The notes beneath the pieces were generated by a model, which was not told the origin of the DNA, did not search any database, and worked only from the letters and a program-made list of their open reading frames with translations. This document shows, one piece after another, positions 1 through 8,562 of a stretch of 64,000 nt of DNA. Source of the DNA: an uncultured Lachnospiraceae bacterium (GTDB lineage Bacteria > Bacillota > Clostridia > Lachnospirales > Lachnospiraceae). The stretch spans positions 47,327 to 111,326 of the forward strand of contig CAJTMB010000009.1 in the NCBI GenBank assembly GCA_910577105.1, read 5' to 3'. A program made the translations under genes and the position numbers. Position 1 is the stretch's first letter, and every line of letters starts with the position of its first letter.

Positions 1-841
1 TATTCACATTTCTTATCCTCTCTGCAACGGTGTTATTGCAGATATCAAAAACATGCAGATGATTGTCCGTTATTTTATCGGTGATTTGATGAAAGGCAAT
101 ATGCGTCCTGCTGATTACTATATCGCAGTGCCCACAGATGTGACGGAAGTCGAAAAAAGAGCTTTTTATGACTTAATCCGCGATGCCAACGTAAAGGCAC
201 GAAGGATTATGGTGGTGGAAAAAGCCGTAGCGGACGGCCTCGGCATGGACATTGATGTAAAAAATTCACAAGGCGTCCTTGTGGTAAATGTCGGATATGA
301 CACCACGGAAATTTCCATTCTTTCCCTTGGAGGCATTGTTTTAAGCAAATTAATAAAAATAGGCGGATATAAATTTGACGAAGCCATCAGGAATGCAATC
401 AGAAGGGAGTTTTCCCTGATTATCGGCGGAAAAACTTCCGAGAATGTGAAAATGAGCCTGAAAGAACTGGAGGCTGCGGGAAAGGGAGCCGTTGTGTACG
501 GCCGTGACATTGTGACCGGCCTGCCTGTGGAACGGGAAATTCCCACCGACCTGGTAGACGCTTCCCTGGAAGAACATATCAACGCCATCATAGATAACAT
601 CAAGGTTATTTTGGAGCGTACCCCTCCCGAACTGGCCGCGGACATTTACAGGCACGGCGTCTATCTGACAGGAGGCGCTTCGCAGGTAAACCATCTGGCA
701 GAAAAAATAGCAAACGGTACCGGACTAAAAGTCAATGTGTCCGACAGTCCGCTGGAAAGTGTTGTATTGGGTCTTTCCAAAATCATCAAAGATGAGAACT
801 ACAAAAATGTCGCATATGCAATTGAAGGAATGAGTAAATGA
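1..841 (+). CDS. mreB: Rod shape-determining protein MreB-type actin homologue (5' partial)
   Basis: The reading frame is open from base 2, so the gene begins before the window. About 280 C-terminal residues are present. They match the MreB/Mbl family: a PLCNGVIAD-like stretch near the left edge, a VVNVGYDTTEISIL phosphate-loop region and a YLTGGASQ motif near the end, as in actin-fold ATPases. MreB forms membrane-bound filaments that orient the elongasome. The gene overlaps mreC by ATGA, and mreD, PBP2, minCDE and rodA follow, which supports the role. Whether it is MreB or the paralogue Mbl cannot be settled from this fragment. Confidence 0.93.
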   Translation, partial: IHISYPLCNGVIADIKNMQMIVRYFIGDLMKGNMRPADYYIAVPTDVTEVEKRAFYDLIRDANVKARRIMVVEKAVADGLGMDIDVKNSQGVLVVNVGYDTTEISILSLGGIVLSKLIKIGGYKFDEAIRNAIRREFSLIIGGKTSENVKMSLKELEAAGKGAVVYGRDIVTGLPVEREIPTDLVDASLEEHINAIIDNIKVILERTPPELAADIYRHGVYLTGGASQVNHLAEKIANGTGLKVNVSDSPLESVVLGLSKIIKDENYKNVAYAIEGMSK

Positions 842-1707
842 GCCCAATCGTAAGAAGAAAAGGAGAGAGGTTTACATTACCAGGTAAATATCTCCTTTTT
901 ATTTTAACCATCCTGTGTACAGGCATGATGCTGATGACTTTCAGTACGGACATATTCAATAAACCTCTCAACACCATAGTCGGATATGTGGTTGTCCCTT
1001 TCCAGCGCGGCATCAGCAGCGTTGGCAGCTGGATTTCCAAGCGCTCCGAAGAACTGGTGCAAATCCGGGCGCTGTTGGAGGAAAATGCCGAGCTGAAGCG
1101 TCAGGTGGATGAACTGACAGTAGAAAACACACAGTTACAACAGGAAAAGTACGAACTGAATACCTTGAGGGAATTATTTGACCTTGACAGTGAATACGCA
1201 GACTACGAAAAAGTGGGAGCAAGGATTATTGCAAGGGATTCCGGTAACTGGTACCATTCCTTTACCATAGACAAGGGAAGTGATGACGGGCTGGCCGTGG
1301 ACATGAATGTCATTGCAGACGGCGGTCTGGTCGGCCGAATCATTGCCGTAGGCCCTAACTGGGCCAAAGTGGTTTCCATCATATCGGATAATTCCAATGT
1401 CAGCGGACAGATTCTTGCAACCGGGGACAAGCTTATTGTATCCGGGGATTTGGAGATGATGCAGAGCGGACTGATACGTTTTTCGCAGCTCCTTGACAGC
1501 GCCGGGGTAGTAGTGGAGGGGGATAAGATTGTGACCTCCGATATCAGTGACAAATACTTACCCAATATTTTAATCGGGTATACCAAAGACATTACTTTGG
1601 ATTCCAATAAACTGACCAAATCCGGAACGGTGACGCCGGCTGTTGATTTTGAACATCTGGATGAGGTCCTCATTATACTGGAATTGAAACAGACTGTGGA
1701 AGAGTAA
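838..1707 (+). CDS. mreC: Rod shape-determining protein MreC
   Basis: This 289-residue protein has the MreC layout: a short basic cytoplasmic tail, one membrane segment at about residues 18-38, a coiled coil at about 75-110 rich in Glu/Leu/Gln, and a C-terminal beta domain (ARIIARDSGNWYHSF, GLVGRI). MreC is an extracytoplasmic scaffold that links MreB, MreD, RodA and PBP2. Its start codon overlaps the mreB stop (ATGA), which indicates translational coupling. Length and gene order are typical. Confidence 0.95.
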   Translation: MSPIVRRKGERFTLPGKYLLFILTILCTGMMLMTFSTDIFNKPLNTIVGYVVVPFQRGISSVGSWISKRSEELVQIRALLEENAELKRQVDELTVENTQLQQEKYELNTLRELFDLDSEYADYEKVGARIIARDSGNWYHSFTIDKGSDDGLAVDMNVIADGGLVGRIIAVGPNWAKVVSIISDNSNVSGQILATGDKLIVSGDLEMMQSGLIRFSQLLDSAGVVVEGDKIVTSDISDKYLPNILIGYTKDITLDSNKLTKSGTVTPAVDFEHLDEVLIILELKQTVEE

Positions 1708-1745
1708 TCTACATACAAACCGTATCTACAGGGAAAGGACTTGCA

Positions 1746-2255
1746 TTGAAACGAAAAATCATTGTCGCAATATTAATATTCTTTTGTTTTCTGTTGCAGA
1801 GTACGGTTTTTCAAGCCATTGCCTTTAACGGTATTGTCCCGAACCTTCTGATTGTGCTGACAGCTGCTTTCGGATTCATGCGCAACGAAAAGGAAGGACT
1901 GGTAATCGGTTTCTTCTGCGGCCTAATCTGTGATATCTTTTTCGGCGACGTAATAGGTTTTTATGCGCTTGTCATGATGTACATTGGTTTTTTTAACGGT
2001 AAATTTTCCGGTATTTTTTATCCAGAGGATATCAAGCTTCCCATGGCCCTCATCATAGTCAGCGATTTATCCTATTGCATGATTTGTTATATCTGCATGT
2101 TCCTGCTTAGGGGAAAACTCGATTTTCCCTACTATTTTTTACATATCATCCTGCCGGAAGTAGTCTATACGACAGTGATAACATTACTCCTATACCCATT
2201 AATTCTGTTTATCAACGTACGGCTTGAAAACGGAGGGAAGAGAGGTACACAGTAA
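1746..2255 (+). CDS. mreD: Rod shape-determining membrane protein MreD
   Basis: This is a 169-residue, strongly hydrophobic protein with about five membrane segments, an early Pro/Asn pair (VPNLLIVL) and the conserved GxxxGlixDiffG region (GFFCGLICDIFFG), all typical of MreD. It begins with TTG preceded by GGGAAAGGA. Its position between mreC and PBP2 is the canonical one. MreD acts in the membrane with MreC during lateral wall synthesis. Confidence 0.92.
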   Translation: MKRKIIVAILIFFCFLLQSTVFQAIAFNGIVPNLLIVLTAAFGFMRNEKEGLVIGFFCGLICDIFFGDVIGFYALVMMYIGFFNGKFSGIFYPEDIKLPMALIIVSDLSYCMICYICMFLLRGKLDFPYYFLHIILPEVVYTTVITLLLYPLILFINVRLENGGKRGTQ

Positions 2256-2256
2256 T

Positions 2257-5142
2257 TTGGTTGAAAGATTAAAAGAAAAACTGATAGAAATTTTAACCAG
2301 TCGGCTCACCGTCATGACACTGGTGGTGATTGGCATGAGCGCCATTTTGATTTCCCGCCTGTTTGAACTCCAGATAGTCCGGGGAGAAGAGTTTTTAAAT
2401 GATTTTATCCTGCAAAGCAAAAAAACACGCGAGATTGCTGCCACCAGAGGGAATATCTATGACCGGTACGGGGCATTGCTGGCGTACAATGAACTGGCCT
2501 ATTCCGTCAAGATAGAAGACGTCTATGAAACAGGAAAAAATAAAAATGCCCTGTTGAATGCCAATATATACAAACTGATTCAGCTGATAGAAAAAAACGG
2601 GGATGATGTCATTTCCGATTTCGGCATTGTACTGGATGAAAACAACAATTTTGCGTTTGGCATGACGGATGACACCAAGCGCCTCCGTTTTCTGGCGGAT
2701 GTATACGGACAAGCCTACATACAGGACTTAAAGCTGGAACAGCAGACAGCAACACCGGATGAGGTCATGCAATATCTGGGCAAGCTGTACGCCATCGGAG
2801 ATTATGAAGACCCGGAAGACCGGAAAAGCACTTTTATTATCGGCCAGGGCTATACCAGACAGGACTTTTTAAAGATGGTGACCATCCGCTATGCCATGGG
2901 CCTGACTTCATTCCAGAAATATCTGGGAACCACAGTGGCAAAAGATATCAGTGAAGAGACCCGTGCCGTCATTATGGAAAACTTATCCGAACTTGACGGG
3001 GTTTCCATTGAAGAAGACCCTGTACGCAGATATGTGGACAGTATTTATTTTGCACAGATAGTAGGTTATACCGGAAAAATTTCCTCTGATGAAATGGAAG
3101 CCCTGAATGCACAGGATTTGGAGGAGGGCGGAGAAGGGACCCGTTACACCATCAATGACGTGGTAGGCAAATCCGGAATTGAATCATACATGGAAACTAC
3201 CCTGCAGGGAACAAAAGGAATCGAAACGGTATATGTAAACAACACCGGCAAGGTAATCAGCATCGACGAAGAAGAGTCATGGGAGCCGGTTGCCGGCAAT
3301 GACGTCTATCTGACCATCGACAAAGATTTGCAGATTGCCGCCTACAATATTCTCGAACAAAGGATTGCAGGCGTACTGCTTGAAAAAATCAGGAACGCCA
3401 AAGAGTATACCGGCACGTCAAACTCCAGCAAAGAGCTGTATATTCCCATTTATGATGTTTACTTTGCGCTATTTGATAACAGCGTCATTGATTTAAACCA
3501 TATGGCTTCCCCAAATGCCGGAGAATATGAAACACTGGTCTATGAAAAATACCAAAATTACAGGGAACAGGTTTATGCACGGCTTTTAGAGGAACTGACG
3601 GATAAAAGAACGCCTTATAACAAACTCAGCAAAGAATATCAGGTTTATGAAAGCAACATCGTGGAATATCTGATGAAAAGAGGGATTCTTGACCAGAACC
3701 TGATTGATACGGGGGATGCCACCTACAAGGCCTGGCGGGAAGAGGAAACCATCAGTTTATCCGAGTATCTGTATTATGCCATCTCCATGGGCTGGGTGGA
3801 CGTGACAAAACTGGACTTAAAAAGCCAGTATTCCGATTCCGAGGAAATATACAATAAGATTGTTGAGAGTATTTTCATGATTCTCGATAATACCAACGAC
3901 TACCAGAAAAAATTGTTTAAATACATGCTGAAAGGGGATGTCATCAACGGTAGGCAGGTATGCTACATTCTTTGTGAACAGGGAAAAATCAAAATTGATG
4001 AGCAGGATATTGCGCTTTTGTATGCCAATAAACTTTCCGCATACGATTTCATGTTAAACCGTATCCGAAGTCTGGAAATCACCCCTGCCCAGCTGGCGCT
4101 TGACCCCTGCAACGGTTCCGTGGTAATTACGGATATCCATACGGGAGATGTGCTGGCACTGGTGTCTTACCCCAGTTACGACAACAACCTGATGGCAAAT
4201 TCCGTGGATGCAGAATACTTTGCGCAGCTTCAGGCAGACAAGTCCAACCCGCTGCTCAATTATGCAACACAGTATAAATCAGCTCCCGGTTCTACTTTTA
4301 AAATGGTATCCGCAACAGCAGCGCTGATGGAAGAAACCGTCACCACCAGAACCACGATTACCTGCCACGGTATCTTCAATACCGTGACCCCTCCCCCGAA
4401 GTGCCACATTTATCCGGGGGCACACGGTTCCCTGAATATAGTGGGGGCAATCCAGAAATCCTGCAATGCTTATTTTTACCAGGTGGCATATGATATGAGT
4501 ACCGTCAGCGGAAATTATGATGCACAGGACGGCCTGGATATATTGAACAACTATGCGGATATGTATGGTCTGTCCGAGAAATCCGGCGTGGAAATTGCGG
4601 AATACATGCCGGAAATGTCCGATGAACTCCCTATTCAGTCCGTTATCGGACAGGGTACAAACAACTATACCACAGTGGGACTTGCACGCTATGTGACAAC
4701 CGTTGCAAACAGCGGCACCTGCTACAATCTTACATTACTGGACAAAGTGACAAGCCCGGATGGCAAAATCATTACGGAGTTTGAGCCAAATATCAGAAAT
4801 ACCATTGAAATGCCGGAGGAATACTGGAATGCCATTCATACCGGAATGCGTGGAGTGGTGGAAAGTATGAGATATTACGCCGACATGCCCATTGCGGTTG
4901 CCGGGAAAACAGGTACGGCGCAGGAGAGTACCACCAGGGCCAACCATGCACTCTTTGTAGGTTATGCCCCCTATGACAATCCGGAAATTGCCATTGCAAC
5001 CCGTATTGCATTTGGATATTCCTCCAGTTTTGCCGCCCAGACAAGCAAAGATATCATCAAATATTATTATGACGTAGAGGATGATGAGACAATTCTGACC
5101 GGGGAAGCCACCGATGTGGAAGGGGCAACCTACGGAGATTAA
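2257..5142 (+). CDS. mrdA: Class B penicillin-binding protein 2 (elongasome transpeptidase), enlarged
   Basis: This is a class B PBP that cross-links peptidoglycan during elongation. One membrane anchor (about residues 15-33) is followed by a dimerisation domain containing RGNIYDR, then the transpeptidase domain. Visible catalytic motifs are SxxK (S679-T-F-K682), SxN (S735-C-N737) and KTG (K884-T-G). At 961 residues it is far longer than the usual 600-700. The excess lies between the LTIDKDLQ segment (about residue 350) and the GSVVITDIHTGDVLALVS segment (about 620). I place the start at TTG 2257, just after the mreD stop and 11 bases downstream of AGAGAGG; an in-frame TTG at 2224 is possible. 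RodA at 7019 is its expected glycosyltransferase partner. Confidence 0.93.
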   Translation: MVERLKEKLIEILTSRLTVMTLVVIGMSAILISRLFELQIVRGEEFLNDFILQSKKTREIAATRGNIYDRYGALLAYNELAYSVKIEDVYETGKNKNALLNANIYKLIQLIEKNGDDVISDFGIVLDENNNFAFGMTDDTKRLRFLADVYGQAYIQDLKLEQQTATPDEVMQYLGKLYAIGDYEDPEDRKSTFIIGQGYTRQDFLKMVTIRYAMGLTSFQKYLGTTVAKDISEETRAVIMENLSELDGVSIEEDPVRRYVDSIYFAQIVGYTGKISSDEMEALNAQDLEEGGEGTRYTINDVVGKSGIESYMETTLQGTKGIETVYVNNTGKVISIDEEESWEPVAGNDVYLTIDKDLQIAAYNILEQRIAGVLLEKIRNAKEYTGTSNSSKELYIPIYDVYFALFDNSVIDLNHMASPNAGEYETLVYEKYQNYREQVYARLLEELTDKRTPYNKLSKEYQVYESNIVEYLMKRGILDQNLIDTGDATYKAWREEETISLSEYLYYAISMGWVDVTKLDLKSQYSDSEEIYNKIVESIFMILDNTNDYQKKLFKYMLKGDVINGRQVCYILCEQGKIKIDEQDIALLYANKLSAYDFMLNRIRSLEITPAQLALDPCNGSVVITDIHTGDVLALVSYPSYDNNLMANSVDAEYFAQLQADKSNPLLNYATQYKSAPGSTFKMVSATAALMEETVTTRTTITCHGIFNTVTPPPKCHIYPGAHGSLNIVGAIQKSCNAYFYQVAYDMSTVSGNYDAQDGLDILNNYADMYGLSEKSGVEIAEYMPEMSDELPIQSVIGQGTNNYTTVGLARYVTTVANSGTCYNLTLLDKVTSPDGKIITEFEPNIRNTIEMPEEYWNAIHTGMRGVVESMRYYADMPIAVAGKTGTAQESTTRANHALFVGYAPYDNPEIAIATRIAFGYSSSFAAQTSKDIIKYYYDVEDDETILTGEATDVEGATYGD

Positions 5143-5183
5143 ATGCGGCAGTCTGTTATATGTCCTGAAAGGAGAAACTTGTA

Positions 5184-5855
5184 ATGAAAGACGCAGTCAT
5201 AATCAAGAGCTATCAGAACGGCATCTCCCTGTTGCTGAATCCCGAAAGTTCCTTTGAAGAATTATTGGAGGAAATTGCTTACAAGTTTACGGAATCGAAA
5301 GCATTTTTCGGAGAAGCTAAAATGGCGCTTTCCATGACCGGAAAAGAATTAAATGACGCAGAACAGCTGAAAGTAATAGAAACCATTAGAAAATGCAGCA
5401 ATCTGAACATCATTTGTGTCGTCGGCACGGATACGGAAACCGAACAGCATTTTATTAAGGCGCTGGAAAAGGTGGACAGGCATTTTTCACATGAAGATGC
5501 ATCCGGACAATTTTACAAAGGAACCTTGAAAAACAACCAGGTCATCGAAACAGAAGCAAGCATTGTCATTTTAGGGGATGTATATCCCGGTTCCGCAGTG
5601 ATTTCCGCCCATAACATTATTGTTCTCGGCGGATTATACGGAGAAGCCTATGCCGGTGGGAACGGTGAAGACGGACACTATGTTGTTGCGCTTGAAATGG
5701 CGCCGGAAAGATTAAAAATCGGCGATTTCAAATATAAAAATTCCAAACCTGCGAAATGGGGAATCAAACCCAAAATACAACCGCAGATAGCCTACATTAA
5801 AAATGACAGGCTGGTTCTGGAATCCCTCACAAAAGAATTGCTAAGTGCTTTCTAG
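5184..5855 (+). CDS. minC: Septum site-determining protein MinC
   Basis: This 223-residue protein has an N-terminal domain that binds FtsZ (about residues 1-100) and a C-terminal right-handed beta-helix (about 110-205). The latter shows the repeated GDVYPGSAVISAHNIIVLG pattern found in MinC. MinC blocks FtsZ assembly away from midcell and is recruited to the membrane by MinD. It has an AAAGGAG ribosome site and is followed by minD and minE, so the full MinCDE system is present. Confidence 0.95.
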   Translation: MKDAVIIKSYQNGISLLLNPESSFEELLEEIAYKFTESKAFFGEAKMALSMTGKELNDAEQLKVIETIRKCSNLNIICVVGTDTETEQHFIKALEKVDRHFSHEDASGQFYKGTLKNNQVIETEASIVILGDVYPGSAVISAHNIIVLGGLYGEAYAGGNGEDGHYVVALEMAPERLKIGDFKYKNSKPAKWGIKPKIQPQIAYIKNDRLVLESLTKELLSAF

Positions 5856-5903
5856 CCAAATGGTGCAATGCGCCGGTGCGGGGTGCTGGTGGACGAAGAA
5901 TTA

Positions 5904-5931
5904 TTTTAGCTGCTTTTGCAGCAAAAGGAGG
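5904..5931 (+). other. Small hairpin touching the minD ribosome-binding site
   Basis: GCTGC (5909-5913), a TTTT loop and GCAGC (5918-5922) form a 5-bp stem. It is extended, past a one-base bulge, by TTTT (5904-5907) pairing with AAAA (5923-5926), which directly precedes GGAGG of the minD ribosome site. Such a fold could modulate MinD relative to MinC translation, but it is short and may be chance. Confidence 0.3.
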
Positions 5932-5935
5932 AAGT

Positions 5936-6727
5936 ATGAGTGAAGTAATCGTCGTCACATCAGGAAAAGGCGGTGTGGGTAAGACCACCACATCTGCAAA
6001 CGTTGGTACAGGTCTGGCACGCATGGGAAAAAAGGTTTGTCTGATTGATACAGACATCGGTCTCCGCAACCTGGATGTGGTTATGGGACTGGAAAACCGG
6101 ATTGTTTACAATCTTGTTGACGTAGTGGAAGGTAATTGCCGGATTAAGCAGGCCCTGATAAAGGATAAGCGCAATCCTACGCTTTACCTGATGCCTTCCG
6201 CCCAGACAAGGGATAAATCGGCAGTTACACCTGAACAGATGGTAAAAATGATAACCCACCTGCGGGAACAGTTTGACTATATCATTCTGGACTGTCCCGC
6301 CGGCATAGAACAAGGTTTCAAAAATGCCATCGCAGGAGCAGACAGGGCGCTTGTGGTTACAACGCCGGAGGTATCTGCCATCAGGGATGCGGACAGGATT
6401 ATCGGGCTTTTGGAAGCAAATGAGTTTAAAAAAATCGATTTAGTTATCAACCGCCTCAAATATGAACTTGTAAAAAGGGGAGACATGATGTCTTCCTCCG
6501 ATGTTGTGGATATTCTGGCCATTCCGCTTATCGGAATTGTGCCGGACGATGAAAACATTGTGATATCCACCAATCAGGGAGAACCACTTGTTGGAAACGG
6601 CACGCCTGCCGGGATTGCCTTCCAGAATATCTGTAACAGAGTCACAGGCAAAGAAGTTCCCTTTATGGATTTTGAAAAAGGAATTTCTTTCTGGACGAGG
6701 GTAACCGGGATTTTTCATAAAATATAA
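5936..6727 (+). CDS. minD: Septum site-determining ATPase MinD
   Basis: MinD is a ParA/Mrp-type ATPase that carries MinC to the membrane. The deviant Walker A motif KGGVGKTT lies at about residues 10-17, Walker B (IILDCPAG) follows at about 115, and the C-terminus FWTRVTGIFHKI is an amphipathic membrane-targeting helix. The 263-residue length is standard. I chose ATG 5936 because AAAAGGAGG lies seven bases upstream and the family starts here; the in-frame extension to 5876 is not family-like. Confidence 0.97.
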   Translation: MSEVIVVTSGKGGVGKTTTSANVGTGLARMGKKVCLIDTDIGLRNLDVVMGLENRIVYNLVDVVEGNCRIKQALIKDKRNPTLYLMPSAQTRDKSAVTPEQMVKMITHLREQFDYIILDCPAGIEQGFKNAIAGADRALVVTTPEVSAIRDADRIIGLLEANEFKKIDLVINRLKYELVKRGDMMSSSDVVDILAIPLIGIVPDDENIVISTNQGEPLVGNGTPAGIAFQNICNRVTGKEVPFMDFEKGISFWTRVTGIFHKI

Positions 6728-6739
6728 GGAGGCGTCTTG

Positions 6740-7003
6740 ATGAAACATTTTTTCCGAAGAAAAAGTTCTAAAGAAATAGCAAAAGACCGGCTGAAAATAC
6801 TGCTGATTTCAGACAGGGTGAACTGCTCCCCCGAAATGATGGAAATGATAAAGGCAGATATAGCCAAGGTCATATCAAAATACATGAAGATAGATGCCAA
6901 AAGTATGGAAATACAAATCAGTAAAACGGGAACCAAAGGCGGCAGGAACATGAAAAATCCTACGTTATATGCCAATATTCCCATTATTGATTTGAACCAG
7001 TAG
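6740..7003 (+). CDS. minE: Cell division topological specificity factor MinE
   Basis: This 87-residue protein starts with an amphipathic basic helix (FFRRKSS), followed by AKDRLKILLISDR, the beta-strand region that contacts MinD, and a C-terminal dimerisation domain. MinE stimulates MinD ATPase and restricts MinC to the poles. ATG 6740 lies seven bases after AAGGAGG; the TTG at 6737 is an alternative. Having MinE rather than a MinJ/DivIVA-only system is seen in many Clostridia. Confidence 0.95.
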   Translation: MKHFFRRKSSKEIAKDRLKILLISDRVNCSPEMMEMIKADIAKVISKYMKIDAKSMEIQISKTGTKGGRNMKNPTLYANIPIIDLNQ

Positions 7004-7018
7004 GCAGAAAGAAGGAAT

Positions 7019-8137
7019 ATGTTTAAACACTACCGGTTACGGGATTATGATTTTAAATTAATCATCATGGTATTGGCAGTATCCACCATCGGTATAGTTG
7101 CCATCGGAAGCGCCAAGGAAGCCCTGCAGACAAGGCAGATTGCGGGAGTTCTTATGGGACTGTTTCTGATGGTTACTATTTCCTTCCTGGATTACAGTAT
7201 GCTGTGCAAACTCTATTGGCTGATGTATATAGGCAACCTGGGACTTCTTGCTGCCGTCATATTAGCCGGATATGATGCCGGAGGGGCACAGCGGTGGCTG
7301 GAAATAGGAGGTTTCCGTTTTCAGCCTTCAGAAACTGCTAAAATCATATTGATTTTATTCTTTGCACAGTTTATTATGAAACATAAGGAGCGTTTTAATT
7401 CCTTTAAATACATTGCTTTATGCATTGTCCTGATAGCGGTTCCCTGGGCATTGATATATAAACAGCCGGACATGTCAACCAGTATAATTGTTTTGCTGGT
7501 TTTTTGCACAATTATGTTTTTGGGCGGACTCAGTTACAAGGTAATTGCAGGGATTCTTGCGGTGGTAATTCCTTCCCTTCTCATATTCTTTAGTCTTGCG
7601 CTGCAGCCGGATTCCATTCTTGTGGAAAAAAATATAGTCAAGGAATACCAGTTAAACCGCATTCTCGCTTTCCTCAATCCCGAAGAATATGCCACGGAAG
7701 AAGCCTACCAGCAGCTTAATTCCATAACGGCCATTGGCTCCGGACAGCTTGACGGCAAAGGATACAAAACAAATGAAATCAGTTCCGTAAAAAACGGAAA
7801 TTATATATCTGAACCGCAGACGGACTTTATTTTTGCCGTGGTCGGAGAGGAATTTGGCTTTAAAGGAAGCTGCCTTTTGATAGTACTGTTAATGTTAATT
7901 GCACTGGAATGCTTTTCCGTTGCGGTAAAAGCAAAGGATTTGGCCGGTACCATTATTGCCGGGGGCATAGGAAGCCTCATTGCTTTTCAAAGTTTTATTA
8001 ATATCGGCGTAGCAACTTTTATCATACCGACTACCGGTCTGCCGCTGCCTTTTGTCAGTTATGGGCTTACCTCCCTGGTAAGTTTATATATAGGGTTGGG
8101 ATTTGTATTAAATATCAGATTACAGCGTAAGAGATAA
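7019..8137 (+). CDS. rodA: SEDS peptidoglycan glycosyltransferase RodA
   Basis: This 372-residue protein has about ten membrane segments and the SEDS signatures: GAQRWLEIGGFRFQPSE, GSGQLDGKGY, the EPQTDFIFAVVGEEFGF loop with the conserved Asp region, and the C-terminal PTTGLPLPFVSYG motif. RodA polymerises glycan strands together with PBP2, encoded upstream in the same run. Gene context and length favour RodA over FtsW. Confidence 0.93.
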   Translation: MFKHYRLRDYDFKLIIMVLAVSTIGIVAIGSAKEALQTRQIAGVLMGLFLMVTISFLDYSMLCKLYWLMYIGNLGLLAAVILAGYDAGGAQRWLEIGGFRFQPSETAKIILILFFAQFIMKHKERFNSFKYIALCIVLIAVPWALIYKQPDMSTSIIVLLVFCTIMFLGGLSYKVIAGILAVVIPSLLIFFSLALQPDSILVEKNIVKEYQLNRILAFLNPEEYATEEAYQQLNSITAIGSGQLDGKGYKTNEISSVKNGNYISEPQTDFIFAVVGEEFGFKGSCLLIVLLMLIALECFSVAVKAKDLAGTIIAGGIGSLIAFQSFINIGVATFIIPTTGLPLPFVSYGLTSLVSLYIGLGFVLNIRLQRKR

Positions 8138-8166
8138 TGGGGTTAATAAAAGAGAGGGTTGATTCT

Positions 8167-8562
8167 ATGAATATTGCACTGATTGCACATGATGCCAAAA
8201 AGAAACTGATGCAGAATTTCTGCATTGCATACAGAGGCATATTAAGCAAACACGAACTTTATGCTACAGGCACCACGGGCAGGCTGATTGAGGAGGTTAC
8301 CAATCTGTCAGTCCACAAGTATCTGGCCGGCCATTTGGGGGGCGTACAGCAGATTGGCGTACAAATAGAAAACAATCAGGTGGATATGGTGATTTTTTTA
8401 CAGAATCCGCTTTCACCCAATGTGCATGAGCCGGACCCGAAAAGCATCATTCGGCTTTGTGATATGCACAACATTCCGCTGGCAACAAATCTTGCGTCAG
8501 CCGAAATGTTGATTAAATCATTGGATAGAGGAGATTTGGAGTGGCGTGAAATGTACAAATAA
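8167..8562 (+). CDS. mgsA: Methylglyoxal synthase-like protein with a substituted active site
   Basis: This 131-residue protein clearly belongs to the MgsA fold family: IALIAHDAKK at the N-terminus, the phosphate-binding ATGTTGRLIE, and a C-terminal IPLATNLASAEMLI. Family enzymes convert dihydroxyacetone phosphate to methylglyoxal. The normally invariant GGDQQ, whose Asp is the proposed base (Asp71 in E. coli), reads GGVQQ here. FFWDPL reads FLQNPL and PHDPD reads VHEPD; the His and the last Asp are kept. It may be inactive or altered in function. ATG 8167 follows GAGAGGG; an in-frame upstream start at 8137 overlaps the end of rodA. Confidence 0.85.
   Translation: MNIALIAHDAKKKLMQNFCIAYRGILSKHELYATGTTGRLIEEVTNLSVHKYLAGHLGGVQQIGVQIENNQVDMVIFLQNPLSPNVHEPDPKSIIRLCDMHNIPLATNLASAEMLIKSLDRGDLEWREMYK

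Noticed and set aside
166..645. Long minus-strand open frame inside mreB
   Set aside because: It is antisense to a clearly conserved gene, has low-complexity Ser/Thr-rich translation and no ribosome site.
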